64,000 nt of DNA from Spirodela intermedia. Its lineage: Eukaryota > Streptophyta > Magnoliopsida > Alismatales > Araceae. Both the position numbers and the translations under genes were made by a program. Below the pieces are notes generated by a model. It ran no database searches. It was not told the DNA's origin and worked only from the letters and a program-made list of their open reading frames with translations. This document shows, piece after piece, positions 35,077 to 48,009 of the stretch. The stretch is taken from positions 2,848,501-2,912,500 of the forward strand of contig LR746280.1 in the NCBI GenBank assembly GCA_902729315.2, read 5' to 3'. The first letter of the stretch is position 1. Each line of letters opens with the position of its first letter.

Positions 35077-37025
35077 ACCATTGAAATTTGAGTTGAGTGC
35101 ATAGCAACATTTCTCCTCCTTTGAACTGTTTTGGAAGGTTTGCACTTAGAAGAGCCATCTGGTATCTAACAAGTGGCATGAAAGCTCAAGAGAAAGTATG
35201 GCGCATGGGTAGATATTCACTTGAGTGAGAGCTTTGGTCACATGACGACACTCATGGCTGCAAGGACAATCATGATTTCATCAAATTCCACAATGCTGCT
35301 ATGACTTGAGGCTTGCAATAGTCTGCACTACTTTAGGCACACGGTGGCATAGAGTGCCTGAGTAATGGCACCGACATAGTTGAAGGCACGCAATGGCACA
35401 CAGTGCCGTGCTGAATGGCACCAAAAGAGCTGTGTAGAGCTCCATTGGCACGACGGAGGCATGCGGTTGCTAGCAATGTCATGCAACATGGCGCTATAAT
35501 GTTTCTAGGAGCTGCAACATAAGTCTAGTGCCAGAGTGTAGCCCCATCGTTGACATATGTTGGTCGCCCAGGCAAGGACATTCTCATAAAATGGCCTGAG
35601 TGACTGTATTTGCAGAATGGCTCACGAGGGCACCTGCTATAGAGCCAATAACAAAGACCATGCCGTACAGATAGCACATATGTAGAGTGCATGAATGCAA
35701 GATGGAAAGAATTGGGTGACTAGGTTCATATACACCCTAGTTGGCAATGCTCATTGAAAGTATGGGCGATGAACTGCTCATAAAGAGGCGCACGATTGCA
35801 CATTGTTGCATACGTGCATAAGAGATGCTCACATGTGGGAGCATGTGACCTAGGTGGATAGCCGCATCAGGTTTGGACAAGCTGAAGGTACTCGGAGGCA
35901 CATTTATGAGGCATGCAACAGCACTGTGTCGAAACAATATAGCATTCGTGAGCAACCGAGGCTCACACATTGAAGCAAGTTGCCTAAGGCAGATGACAAT
36001 GTGAAGTCGGTAAGCACGGCTGCATACAGTAGAACTACTATGGCACTGATTACTACGCGGAAATGGCATAGACACAAGGGACCGTGTAGTTTACTTGTCG
36101 GCACAACTGACTGTGCAGGCATGGCTCTAGCACAAAAAACAGTGAGGAAGCCATCCATTGGACCGCCCATAGCAACGTGCTCTGGGGTGGCACATATCAA
36201 CACCGTTACAAGGAAACCCATCAACGGAGCACATGCAGCGGCATGCTTTAGAGCAATCCAAATCAGTACCAATATAAGTAGAAGCCCCCAAAACTCATAC
36301 CAGACCCCACTTGACGATACCCACAGTTGGACTACACGCATCAAAGAGCTATCTAGTTCATAACATCATTGGTAAGACTGGAACCCCCCACCCCCATTGA
36401 AATTCCGCATGGAAGTGTGTGTTGTTGTGGTGCAGATTAGTTGCTACATAGAAAGCCATGGAGAGCATGTGTGGGAAGCATATGCTGGCGCATAAATAAC
36501 ATTGACGATAGAAGACATGGGGACAACACTAGCACAGAAAGAATATGCAAATGGTGCCAGCACGGGATGATATCTAAAGGGTGCCAACCCAAGAAGGCAT
36601 GCACAGGGTGCTAGTCTAGGAACTCATCCGATTGTATCAGTACTGATAAATATTAGAATGGCTTAGGTACAAGAAACCATGTAGAAGACGACTAGGCACA
36701 AGGAGAACCTTGTGCAGTGTGCAACACATGCAAGTAGCATGTGGGGAACCAGAGCAATATGGATGGATGTCAGGCATGAGGACAAATCGCATATGGTCTA
36801 CAACAAATTCAGGTCGTGTGATGTGTTGAGGTGACATGGAAAACATCTAACAAGGGGAATCACATATGTGGAGTGCAGACTTATAGACAACATTATGGAT
36901 TTCAAGATGATTGTTGAGATATTATTGCATGAAAATCGGAAGGAAGCTCAAGGGAAAAAAGAGGAAGCTTTCTAGATGATAAAAAGTAGAGGATTTGATG
37001 AATTTGTTAGCTTTTCGGGTTAAGA
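35077..37025. other. Non-coding stretch rich in GGCAC/CATG words
   Basis: GC content is higher than in neighbouring AT-rich DNA, with recurring short words such as TGGCAC, GGCACG and GCATG. Frames of 112-146 codons on the minus strand and 127 on plus overlap one another and show no domain. The texture is like the LTRs of some plant gypsy elements, but no boundaries were found. Confidence 0.4.
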
Positions 37026-37186
37026 TCTCTCCGAGTGACAGGTGGAGACAAGCACAGGATTTTATTTTTTCTTGATTTGATGAATTGTTTGTTGATTTGA
37101 TGATTTTTTTCTCCAAGTGACAGGTGGAGACAAGTTCTCTCTGAGTGACAGCTGGAGACTAGTTCTCTCCGAGTGACAGGTGGAGG
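37026..37186 (+). repeat. Four copies of a ~27-bp repeat
   Basis: TCTCTCCGAGTGACAGGTGG with a GAGACAAG tail occurs at 37026-37052, 37110-37134, about 37134-37161 and 37163-37186; the last three are nearly contiguous. The reverse complement of its core, CTGTCACTC, recurs in the retroelement-like region near 21.8-22.0 kb. Confidence 0.85.
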
Positions 37187-40100
37187 TTTGATGAATTTCT
37201 TACGAATTTGATTTTTCTTTTCATTGGATTTTATTTTTATTATTTCTTGATCCGTCATCTGGGATGACAGACAGAAGAGGAGATTAAGTTAGATCTATTT
37301 AGGTCACCATTTTTCTGACAATTTCACATTCATTTTCCGGTACCCTATTTTTTGGTAATAGACGAGCAGAGTGATGGACGGTACTTGTGAATTATATTTT
37401 CATTTTGATTCGATTTTATTTCGTTTTAGCTCGTTTCACTGTTTGGGTGACAGGAAGATGACGAGATTAAGCATTTTAGTCCGTATTTTATCAATTCTTA
37501 ATCACTTTTCCATTCCAATTTTGTACCACAACGATACTCTGTTCATGTGTGATAGACATGGACGAGTTCAAAATTTATTTTTTTTAATTCCTCCTTTGAT
37601 TTTAATACTTCTGGTGAAAATAAACCTTCTTACCATCATTGTAGCATATTTATTTCGAAATATTACTGAGTTTAGATTTCTTTTCTGTCATTGAATTTTG
37701 ATTTATCTTTGTGATTTTCTTTGCCATTTTCTCTAGAATATGTTGCAGGTCTTGAGTCATTTATCAATTAGGAACATGTGAACACATCAAAATTCAAAGA
37801 TTTAGAGCTCAAGTAATTTTTAAGATCTAAACCATAGAGAATACTATTTTATTTATTTATTATTTTCAATAATTTTTTAGAATGGAAAAATTATATATTG
37901 AGATTGATCATCGTCCTTGTGGATGACCTGAGTTCACCAAAATCTAATTACTTTTTTTTGAATTTAAGAAAATATTTAAAATTTGATCATTTTGTTTATT
38001 GTAACAAAACTTATATTAGTTAGGCATTGTGACAGGAGCAATGTGCATAAGGGAGACTTGTAGTGTAGTGTGGGATCAATGATTAGTCTTTGAGTGAGAG
38101 ATTATATGGATGTGTCGATAATGATCATCCTAAATGTACAACAAATACATGAATTATCTTTGTGGTGAGTTTATAGGAAGTCTAAAGGCATTTCGTTTGT
38201 CCCTACATGGTAGCCCTAACCCCTGCCATTGTAATTGCAGATAAATGTAGAATGATAGTCTCTCCCCTTTGAACCTTTTGTAAAGTCTGGCAACGTATGA
38301 GCTGCTCTAATTCCTAACACGTTGTGGCTTTCCCTCTACTCAGATTTGATGTAAGGTGAAGTCTATTTTTTATGGGTTCAGTTTTGGGCCATCTAATGGT
38401 AATTTACAAAGATCAAAGATCATGTGACTTGATGTCTCATCGGTACCTCGATTTAAGCTTCATAAAATGTAATTGAATCTTGACGAACTCACTTGGAGCA
38501 AATTGCCAGTTTTTTCCAACTTGCAGCCAACTAGGCTATAGGATCTTTGTATCTTTTCACATTAATAAGAAAATTTGGAGGTTGTAATTTTTTGTGCTCT
38601 TTCTTGCATTATGTTCATCTTTCAAATTTGTATCCAAATGCATCCCTATAGTTTTACTAGATATTTAGCCCTAAAAATTATTTCCATGATCAGGTATTTG
38701 AAATGTGCTCATTCTTTGAATGTGAGACCTTTTCTTAATTTGGTTCCTAAATAGAGATTTATCAACAAATTGTGATAATAAGCTTTATGATAACAACATC
38801 TTAGAATATATAATGGTAATTTCAAAACTTAAATTACCAAAAGGCTGATTTGAACTACATGTACTTAATTAAATACTCTAATTTTTTCTAATTAAATATT
38901 ATATTTAAGTATTCTAATTAAATTCATGAAATCTATCTTATGATTAACAACTTGGTCCATGATCAATAAGAGTACTTTAAACTTGATATCAAAATCAACA
39001 TTTGAACTAATGCAATGTGCATAATTTGGTGATGTATTTTGAATTCCAATGATTAAAAAATAATCAATATGTTGAATAAGCTCTATAAGATACATTTGAT
39101 TCAAGATCATGAATTCATATTTGAGATTTTTGAACTTATGTCAATTAAACTCTTCAATCTTTCTATTACTAAAATAAAAATCTTATACCTTTGTACTTGA
39201 ATATAAGAGATCGTATATTTTTTGAAATTGTATGACTAGTTGAAACATCATGGGAAAGGTGAATTCTGATTTCTACAAGTTTTGGTGATCCTTGTGTTCT
39301 AAATTATCTTCTTACACAAGTCAATCTATATGTTGATTCAAGTGCTTGTGCATCAACAAACTATGTAAGCAACCACATATGTGAAAGATTCTTCACACCA
39401 ATAAGACCTCTCAGCACTCTCTCACACAAAATACAAAGTTATTATACTAGTTCATCCCACACCCAAGTATTGAGTCTCAAAGGAAATTATCATATAGATT
39501 TAACTATTTCTCTTAGGAATACACTAATTTGTATTGGATCAGCTACCCAATACTCTCAAGTTCGTCTGTGAAAAAACAATAATGCTTTTGGGCCAAATAT
39601 ATTAACAAGCACCTTATATTTTCACCAAATTCATTAATTACAATGACACCATTGACTGCAGTTGCATAATTGTTTTATGGCCAGATCATGTTGATAAAAA
39701 AGATGCTACAGTTCGTTCATTATTGAAGCATACAGCATGAAGATGATAATAGAGGTCACTAAATCTGTGAATATATTCGGATTATTTTGGTCCATAACTC
39801 TTATATAATATATAGGCTTAAATGAGATACTGATTTTTTATTTTCTCAAATCTCTAATATTCGAGCTGCTCATTCAAATTATTGTCATTTTCAAAGTATG
39901 CAATTCTTGTGTTTTGATCTTCTAATATTTTATCCTCTCTATTTTTTATGTCGCTTGAATTCAAATTTAAATCTTAACCTTCTAACTTGATAAGGAATAA
40001 CTTGGTATTTTTTTGGCTCTGGATCATTAGATTTTGTTCCACTTTAAACCTATGTACTTGTCTAATGTGTCATAGTCAATTTAAACTTTCCAAAAATGAA

Positions 40101-42590
40101 CCTTCAATTTATTTTTTATTTTCTTATTTATTTAATACTTATAATTATTTGGATAATCAGCCAAATATTATGTGAGAATAATATATAATTGATAAATACT
40201 TAAACACTATGGTTAGATCATCATGAATATAATCTGGATAAAATATTTTACTTCCATGAATATATTGACACATGGATCATTTATAATGTGTTTCAACACA
40301 TGCTATACGTTCATCTAATCAACTTTAATTCGTAGATCTTTACTCAATTGATAATTTATCCTCAAATATTCCTAAAATAAAAATATGAGTTGAACTCAAG
40401 GCTGAAAGCATTAGATTAAATCATTATTTCGAAAATCATAATAAACAGACAAAGGATTCAATACAATTAGTTTGTTGAATATGTTGAAAATTTAATTCAC
40501 ATAACTTCACCAAATAAATCAAAACTCAATTTTATTCTTTATCAATCTAAAATACAAGATATTAACTTTTCCATAAATTTTTTTTTTCAATCATCAAAAT
40601 GAAGAAGATAAATGCTATTCTCACCTTCCTCATCAAAAAAATGCACCTAAGAATATATTGAGCAATCAATGAAAGCAACCTCCCCCCTATTTTCATACCA
40701 ACTAAAATTATTTTAAATTTTTAAATAAAAATGAAGAGAAAATGCCATATTAAGTAAAATATATAGAAAAATGTCAACTAGGGCTAATTTCTTTATATAC
40801 TAGAGAATGTGTAACATTTACCATGTGTCCTTTTACCCATTCATATTGGTGTTATATTATAATGAATGAATCAAACTTCTACCTGCTCTCCAATTTTTTT
40901 GATCTAAACCTAGCCTACATTGAACCTTTGTCAAAAGGTGTACTTGATGGGTAGTAAGCCTTAACAAGGCATTACTATAAACACAAAAAATCAATAATGG
41001 GGGAACTAGTTTACTTTGAACAATAGGTTAAATGATATAGACGTTGACATTTAAAGTAAATGTAACCAATAACATTTAATTTGGTATAGACGTTGACATT
41101 TAAATTAATCATGTTGAAAAAAATTCCTGTTATTTCACATTAAGATATCTATTCATTTCAATGATCCCCCTAAATGTTCTTATATATATCTGAAACAATA
41201 GGTTTTTATATGGATATTCTATTTTTAAAATTCATGAACGTTTAGTTGATATCTATTAATTTAATACTTTGTATTTTAGAGAAAATTTTACTAAAACATA
41301 TTTGTTCCCTCTTCTCTCACTCCTCCAACACTTTTCCTCCTTCTAAGTTACTTTCTCTTCTTAGACAAATAAAATTTCAAGATGTCTTCAACATCTACAT
41401 ATCATTTTAAAATGAAAACTCAAAGCGATAGAGAAGGATTACTAGTGTTGTATTATGTTTCATTCCCACTCAATGATTAAACTCACAAACCCAACTTTGT
41501 AGGGCCTGGAACTTAGACTTATCTTATTGGGTTTCTTTGATGAACAAACAGCATTAAAGCAGAGGCTATTGAATGAATCTATGGTAGATATTGTAAACTT
41601 CTCTACTTAATTTTAAATGAATTCACAAAATGCTCAATTGCTGATAATGTTGATGCTTTTCATCCCCAAATTTAGTTAATAGAGATTATAAAGAATGATT
41701 TCTTGAATTGTATTCCAACCATATGAATAAAATCACAAAAAAATGTTCAATGGTCCATGAATTGGCCTGATCTCATTTAATTTATTTTTTCATACACAAA
41801 CTAAGTTAAAATTTAAGCTATTGAGAATGATCCCCTATACTATATCCCAACACATTTTAAAAACTAAACCAGCATTCTAGGGACTACGGTGGGAACTCTT
41901 ACGTTTTTTTCTTCCATCAATAAACATAGGGAAATGGAAGACTAGAAATAATTACTCGTTTTGCATTTAAACATATTCAAGAAATTCTCAAACCTAACAT
42001 TGTATGACTACAACTGAGACTTCTCCTGCTAGGTTACTTATCTCGTCAAGAAATTAGGTAAAACTAAATATTTAGCGGTCTACATCCTTGATTTCTCTCA
42101 CCAGGTTTCTACTAGCAAAAACAGATGAAGCGATACAGTTCACTTGGGTTTTTCTCCTGACAACGCCTCCAATCACGTTGAACTATGGTTATATGAGACG
42201 GGTTAGTGCTCATGTAATTTAGGTTGTCAATTGGCTCGCCTTTAGGGCAGGCCCCGTGCTATATTCACCGTAAAAGAAACTAAATGCATGCCCAACATAT
42301 CCTCGGAGCTCCTGAGAGAGTCTGGACGGAGCTCCTCTCTCTTTAAGCCTCGGAAATGGAAGAACAACGAAGTAAAATCCGGCAAATCGATGCAAAAGAA
42401 TCCCTGTAGGTCTCCTCCTTAGTTGGAAAATAATCGCTGAAGAAACCAGAAAAATTAAGTCAAGTTATCAGTACACAGATGCACCCGAAATTTTCAAGAT
42501 CTACTGGAATTAAAATGCAGCTAATGGAACAGTCTAGGATCGAGGATCTTCATGTTTTTTCTCTTGAACCCGATCGCGGGTCTTCGTGAA
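37187..42590. other. Gene-free AT-rich stretch
   Basis: No frame with a recognisable domain was found on either strand. 38030-38350 has LTR-like texture (a long GC-balanced block in AT-rich DNA) without clear ends. A 20-bp exact direct repeat starting TATAGACGTTGACATT lies at 41036-41055 and 41085-41104. Confidence 0.4.
41036..41104 (+). repeat. 20-bp direct repeat, 49-bp period
   Basis: TATAGACGTTGACATTTAAA occurs exactly at 41036-41055 and 41085-41104. The short spacer suggests a local duplication. Confidence 0.8.
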
Positions 42591-42613
42591 GTCTTTAACG
42601 ATTATGGAGGGGA

Positions 42614-42896
42614 TTAGGGCTGGAGGGAACCTTCCTTTTGCTGCTCTCGACGTCCCTGGCCGGCATCGCAGTGGGTGTGGTTCTGGCGGCAGAGGAAGAG
42701 CTGGAGACCGGTGGTGACGGCCGCCTCCAGTAGAGTACCGGTTTCACCCCGTAACGCTTCCTTGATGAGCCAGTGGAGCTTGTCGAAGTTCCCACCTCCC
42801 AGACTGGAGACGGAAGCGGCCACCTCTGTAGAGCCCAGATGGACATCAGCAATACCAGGCACCGTAAAGTCCGCAAGAGTTTCAAGGAAGGCATCA
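42614..42896 (-). other. Exon-like open frame, family not recognised
   Basis: On the minus strand a possible acceptor (CATCAG) precedes a frame of about 93 codons to a TAA at 42614. It reads DAFLETLADFTVPGIADVHL, then a Gly/Ser-rich piece and KLHWLIKEALRGETGTLLEA. The composition (balanced hydrophobic and charged residues, GC-rich third positions) is protein-like and unlike the surrounding DNA. The 3' end (Arg/Gln/Lys-rich) looks less natural, so the true exon may end earlier. No upstream exon could be linked because the upstream side is GA microsatellite. It could be a real terminal exon, a gene fragment or a pseudogene. Confidence 0.35.
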
Positions 42897-42954
42897 CTGA
42901 TGGATCACGTTCGCTACGCTATCGTGTTGTTGTGTCGACTTTCTGTGCACTGGA

Positions 42955-43130
42955 GGGAGAGAGAGAGAGAGTGGAAGAAGAAGAAGGAAAGGGCGGAGAG
43001 AGAGGGAAAGATCGGAGGAAGTACGGTACAATATATATTGGGAGAGAGGAGACCTGGGGAAAAGAGAAACAAGAGAGAGTCAGAGAGAGAGAGAGTACTC
43101 AAGGCTTTGGGATCTGGGGAGTGATTATGA
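42955..43130 (+). repeat. GA-rich microsatellite tracts
   Basis: Purine-rich GA runs with interruptions lie directly upstream of the minus-strand exon-like frame. Confidence 0.75.
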
Positions 43131-43294
43131 AATAAGAGAGCTGGTAGAGAGAGGCAATAGTGAACCGGCAGAGTTAATGGCTTGCGTAGACAGACGTAAG
43201 GAGCAGTGTGTCGCTAGTCACAGAAGATCTGAGAGAAAATATATAGAGAGAGAGAGAACACTGGGAGCTTCGGGATTTGGAGAGAGATACAGAG

Positions 43295-43625
<331 letters not shown>

Positions 43626-43639
43626 AGAGCTGAGGGGAG

Positions 43640-46540
43640 GAATGAGAGAAACTGAAGTAGCAGAGCCGGTAGAAAGTGGTAAGAAATCAATAGAGCAACG
43701 AAAGTGTTGTGATATATCTCTAGGGAGAGAGGAAGAGATAGGCGAGCGGCCAGCAACAGGCCAAACGGGTACTGTCTTCCTCTGCAAAACATGGCCCCCT
43801 CGGAGCGGATCCAAGCAAACCGATGTTCAAATAAACGTCAAGTTTTACCCTAAAGCTGTTGTTCAGATTACTTCCGATCTTCCTATCACAACCAGGTCCC
43901 ACCTCGTCCGTCCGATCCCTGTTATAATACAGGGAAGCGTAGGTTTGGCTCATGTCACATCCTTGTTACTCCAATATAATAAACTGGACTCACTGCAATG
44001 GGGAGCTGTCATCTGTCGCCATTTGGTGTTCAAGCTGCGTTTTTGGAGTATAAAAGCTGGTTTTTTGCGGAAGTTACGAATAATTATACATAAAAATATC
44101 AATAAGAAATTGACATAACCACTAAAGAAAAATTGACCTATTTTTTAAAAACTCCAAATTTCTTTAAATAAGTGACTACTTGGTAATTTGCCTAGTTGCA
44201 CCACCTTTGATATATATGATCAAAGTTCTTCCTTTTCATAACCATATAAGGTTAAAGCAAAAAAGACCTAAAAAGAAAAGGCCTTCTCTAAGGTCGTAAA
44301 GGACCCAAGAATGATCATGAATGACCCTCGCAACTTGTAAACACTGAAACTATGGGCCATATTACATGGTAAGCCATATCATATAGGAATTTCTCGAAAT
44401 AGACACTAGATGCCTCAAGATTTCGAGCAAGACATCTAAATCACAGATATTCCATGGCCACCTTCGATCCAGCATTCTGCGTCTAACCCTTTAACAAACT
44501 TTCTCTATGCATGATCAATGATCTGTTCCCCTCTAACTTTATCAAGCGAAAATCATTAGTCCTGACTGAATCCAAACCAGGTAGCGACAACCAGCTAAAT
44601 TTTCCTTGGCAACATAGCACTAGATGACCACTTAACTCTGAAATGCCTAACTTTTGTGCAATAGACAATGGTTGTACTCAAGGATAGTAAAATAAAACAA
44701 ATACTTTCCTCCACAATAATATCTATAATTGATTACACTTGGATCGCACAACCCTTGAATTATTGAGAAGTCAAGTACCCTTCTTTGGGAATGCTCTCTT
44801 GTCATCAACAATAATACTGCAGATTTATCTTTTGAAGAACTTGGCATTCAAGTGGTTCTTAAGCAATTAAATTAGTTAAAAAAATAAAATAGTAGTGAAT
44901 GAGGAACTAAAAGTTGGTAACCCTGTTTGAGTGCATCATCACCTTGCTGTTTACTTTAAAATAGGAAAATGAAAACTAGGATTTTTATGAGAACAGTGGA
45001 CTCCATATAAGTCATCCAAGGCTAAAAATAAAAGACAACACCACCTAAATCCAAAGAAATATTTTTCAGTTGTCATAGCTCGTAACAACCAAATGATTTC
45101 TATTATGGACTACAGGGCAAACAATAAGAAAACAATCTACAATCCGATTGCTGAACTGGAAACCTGTTGCAGAAAAGAAGTGATAAAAGAGAAGATTTAA
45201 TTGTCAAAATAATGAGTTTCCATTACCAAACACCACTAGTTACTGTGGAGTAACCTACAGAAATAACTTTAGGCAACTTTGATAGCTGTCACGTGGTATT
45301 TAAAAAACATTACACTGACTACAAGCACTAAATTTCTGCCTATGAATATTCACATATTTGACATTAAATACTGGGAATTATGGATAGATGAAAATTTCCT
45401 CCATTATTGAGCTTTAATCAAAGAATGAAGCAAAATTCGTATCTAAATTCACATCAAAGAGTATTAAAGTATATCTTCAATCAAAAATTTATTTTTTAAA
45501 AAATTTAGTATTTCTTTTGAAACTTAGGTAAAAAATATTAACAAACAGATGTCAACGAAAATAACAGAAAATGAGGTATAACAGATTTTTTAGATAGGAA
45601 CAAAATAAAATTTTCAAAAATAGAAGAAAAGTATGAAGAAAATTAACCATGTGTTTTTCTGAGTATGAAACAAAGAAAATGGAAAAAAAGTAACATTGTT
45701 AAATAACGATGAGGGGCCTTTTTCCTACTGTCTTATTAATAACATTGGTTTTCCTTCAGATAACGCAAATCATCTTTTATAAGGAAACTTCGAATGCACT
45801 CAAAATGTGTTAAGAACAATCTCAAAGAAAGTCTTATGAAGAATAATTTATTCTATTCATTTTCAAATGACTATTTTTAATGTAAAATATTCTTATAAAA
45901 ATTGACCTAACTGCTGGTTATCAGTTGGTTGAGTAATATGTCCCAATAGCTTCAACATAGCTCAGACCAAACGGTCACTTTCCAGATATCACACACCCAC
46001 TATGTATTTGGTGAACCCCAAAAGTGACTTGCACATAAGAGTTTATATCAATAATAGTCCCGGTTTTATTGCTGAAGAGTGATCTATGATTAAAAAAATA
46101 TTAATGCAGCACATTTTCAATTAGTTTTGAGTTGGGTGATACCATAACTTTTTAATCCACTACAGCTGCAAAGTTCAATGACAACGACATGATCAATGCA
46201 ACACTAATAGACAAAAGTTCTGTTCTTCTAAATGTAAAGATGGGATCCATTGACTGTGATTGTTGATGTCCTTACTCTTGCATAAGCTATGATGTGGGGT
46301 ATCATTACTAGGAAAATCAGATAGATGGATTCAGCTATATGTGAGCAATGATTAGTGGATTCAGCTACATTTACACCTATATGTGAGCAGACACAATTAG
46401 GAGATAATATCACCTTCCTCCAGGAACCTCAGAAACTTAATCATTGCTCATTGCACAAGGATGTTGGGAGATGCCAATAACATGAGGTTTTCTTCATCAG
46501 AAGTATGAATGACTCCCTTTCCCTCTTTGAAAATCTATCA
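43640..46540. other. Gene-free stretch
   Basis: 43640-44050 has moderate GC but no domain-bearing frame beyond the repeat artefact. 44100-46540 is AT-rich with short frames only. The phrase TGGATTCAGCTA with ATGTGAGCA nearby occurs twice near 46330-46390. Confidence 0.4.
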
Positions 46541-46550
46541 GAGAATGAGA

Positions 46551-46688
46551 GAATCACTTTCTTTAGAAAACACAGGAAGTTTGGTGAAAGTCAAACACAA
46601 AATGCTGGGAGAAGCACTTTCTGTGGAAAACACAAAGGAAGTTTTGTATCAGTCAAACACAACAGAGGCTGGAAGAAGCACTAACAGA
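46551..46688 (+). repeat. Tandem repeat, ~60-64 bp period, about 2.2 units
   Basis: Units start at 46551, 46611 and about 46675 with GAAKCACT. The first two continue TTCTKTRGAAAACACA, GGAAGTTT and GTCAAACACA. Confidence 0.8.
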
Positions 46689-46774
46689 TAGGAACCTCGT
46701 GGTTCTTCATAAGCACTTTCCAATTTGACATTAACAAGTCTCATGTCCTGAAGTCTTGAAGGGTATCAATAAAC

Positions 46775-48009
46775 CCTATTGTTAAGATTGATTGATAGAC
46801 TTGAAGTAAATAGAAATATAGTAGTTTGTTTTGTTGGGGATGATGAGCGTTCTAATTTCTCCTTCTTGTGCAGTAGAAGTCTCAAACAAATTGTACCACA
46901 AAGAGAGAGAGAGGGATAGAAGCAGAGGGGTGATAATAAAAAATACACCAGATTTACATGGCTTGGAGAAACCTCCTATGTTGATGATCACATAGACTTA
47001 GCTTTATGAGAACTGTTTGTTACATCCCTTGAAGAAACCCCTTTGTGCTCACACAAAGATTTGAGCCCTGAAATAAAGATGGCAGTGCTCCCTCCTCTTA
47101 GCATAAGATTACGAAAAAACTTATTGGGAAAAACGACATGTATGTCCCTAAAATCAAATTTTGCTCTGCATACTTGCCAAAGAGCCTACTAGAGTCTCAT
47201 AGAGCCCAAAAGTCAAATAGTCTCACAAATATCGTAATCTCCCACTTAGAGACTAAACTTCAAAAGAAGGCAAGATTTTTCTTGATCTTATGTGATGAAT
47301 TCAATTAGTTAATTCTAGAGACCAATTGAGGCCATGCATAGCAATTTTTCCATGATGACATCATCATCAACATGTATGTTGGATTCTTCAATATTCTGAC
47401 CTTTTCAAGTACCAGAATTTCATCCTCCGACAAGCTTTGGATTAATTTCAATTAAATATACCTCATCTTAGAGTGAAACATTGGATTCATAACTATGTAT
47501 GGGACTTTAACTGTCAAAAAATAGCACAGTGATTTTGTCATGGACTAGAGACACCAATGATCCCCTATTTATTAAATGAGTTGTTGTGTTAACATCTGCC
47601 TGAAAAGATTTTGGCAGCCCAACATATGATCTCATACTCCTAGCTCATTCATTTAACATTATATTCATCAATTTAGTAATGTCATTTTCTGAGGAATGTT
47701 CATAGTTATTTCCTCCACCTAAATCCCATGCTCTAAATATAATTTATTGAATTCTTGGTTGTCATATTCACCACCATTATAAAACTATAGTTATTTGATT
47801 TTGAGGACAAACTTAAGCTCAACATGAAATTTTTATTTATTATAATTTCAAATTTTCTTATTTATTTTTCATAAAATAAATCCATACTATCTTAAAACTT
47901 CATGTGAGGGAATACTAAAAAGTCAGCACACATCAATATGCATGAATTTCAAATTTTTGCCCTTTAGGAGTTCTTTCAAACATTAAGAAGGAAACCCCTT
48001 TATGTTTAC
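46775..48009. other. Gene-free, possibly retroelement-derived stretch
   Basis: The piece opening TGTTAAGATTGATTGATAG at about 46781 and the words TACATGGCTTGGAGAAACC recall LTR sequence. The flanks of the solo LTR at 48010 could be older element DNA. No coding domain is readable. Confidence 0.3.
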
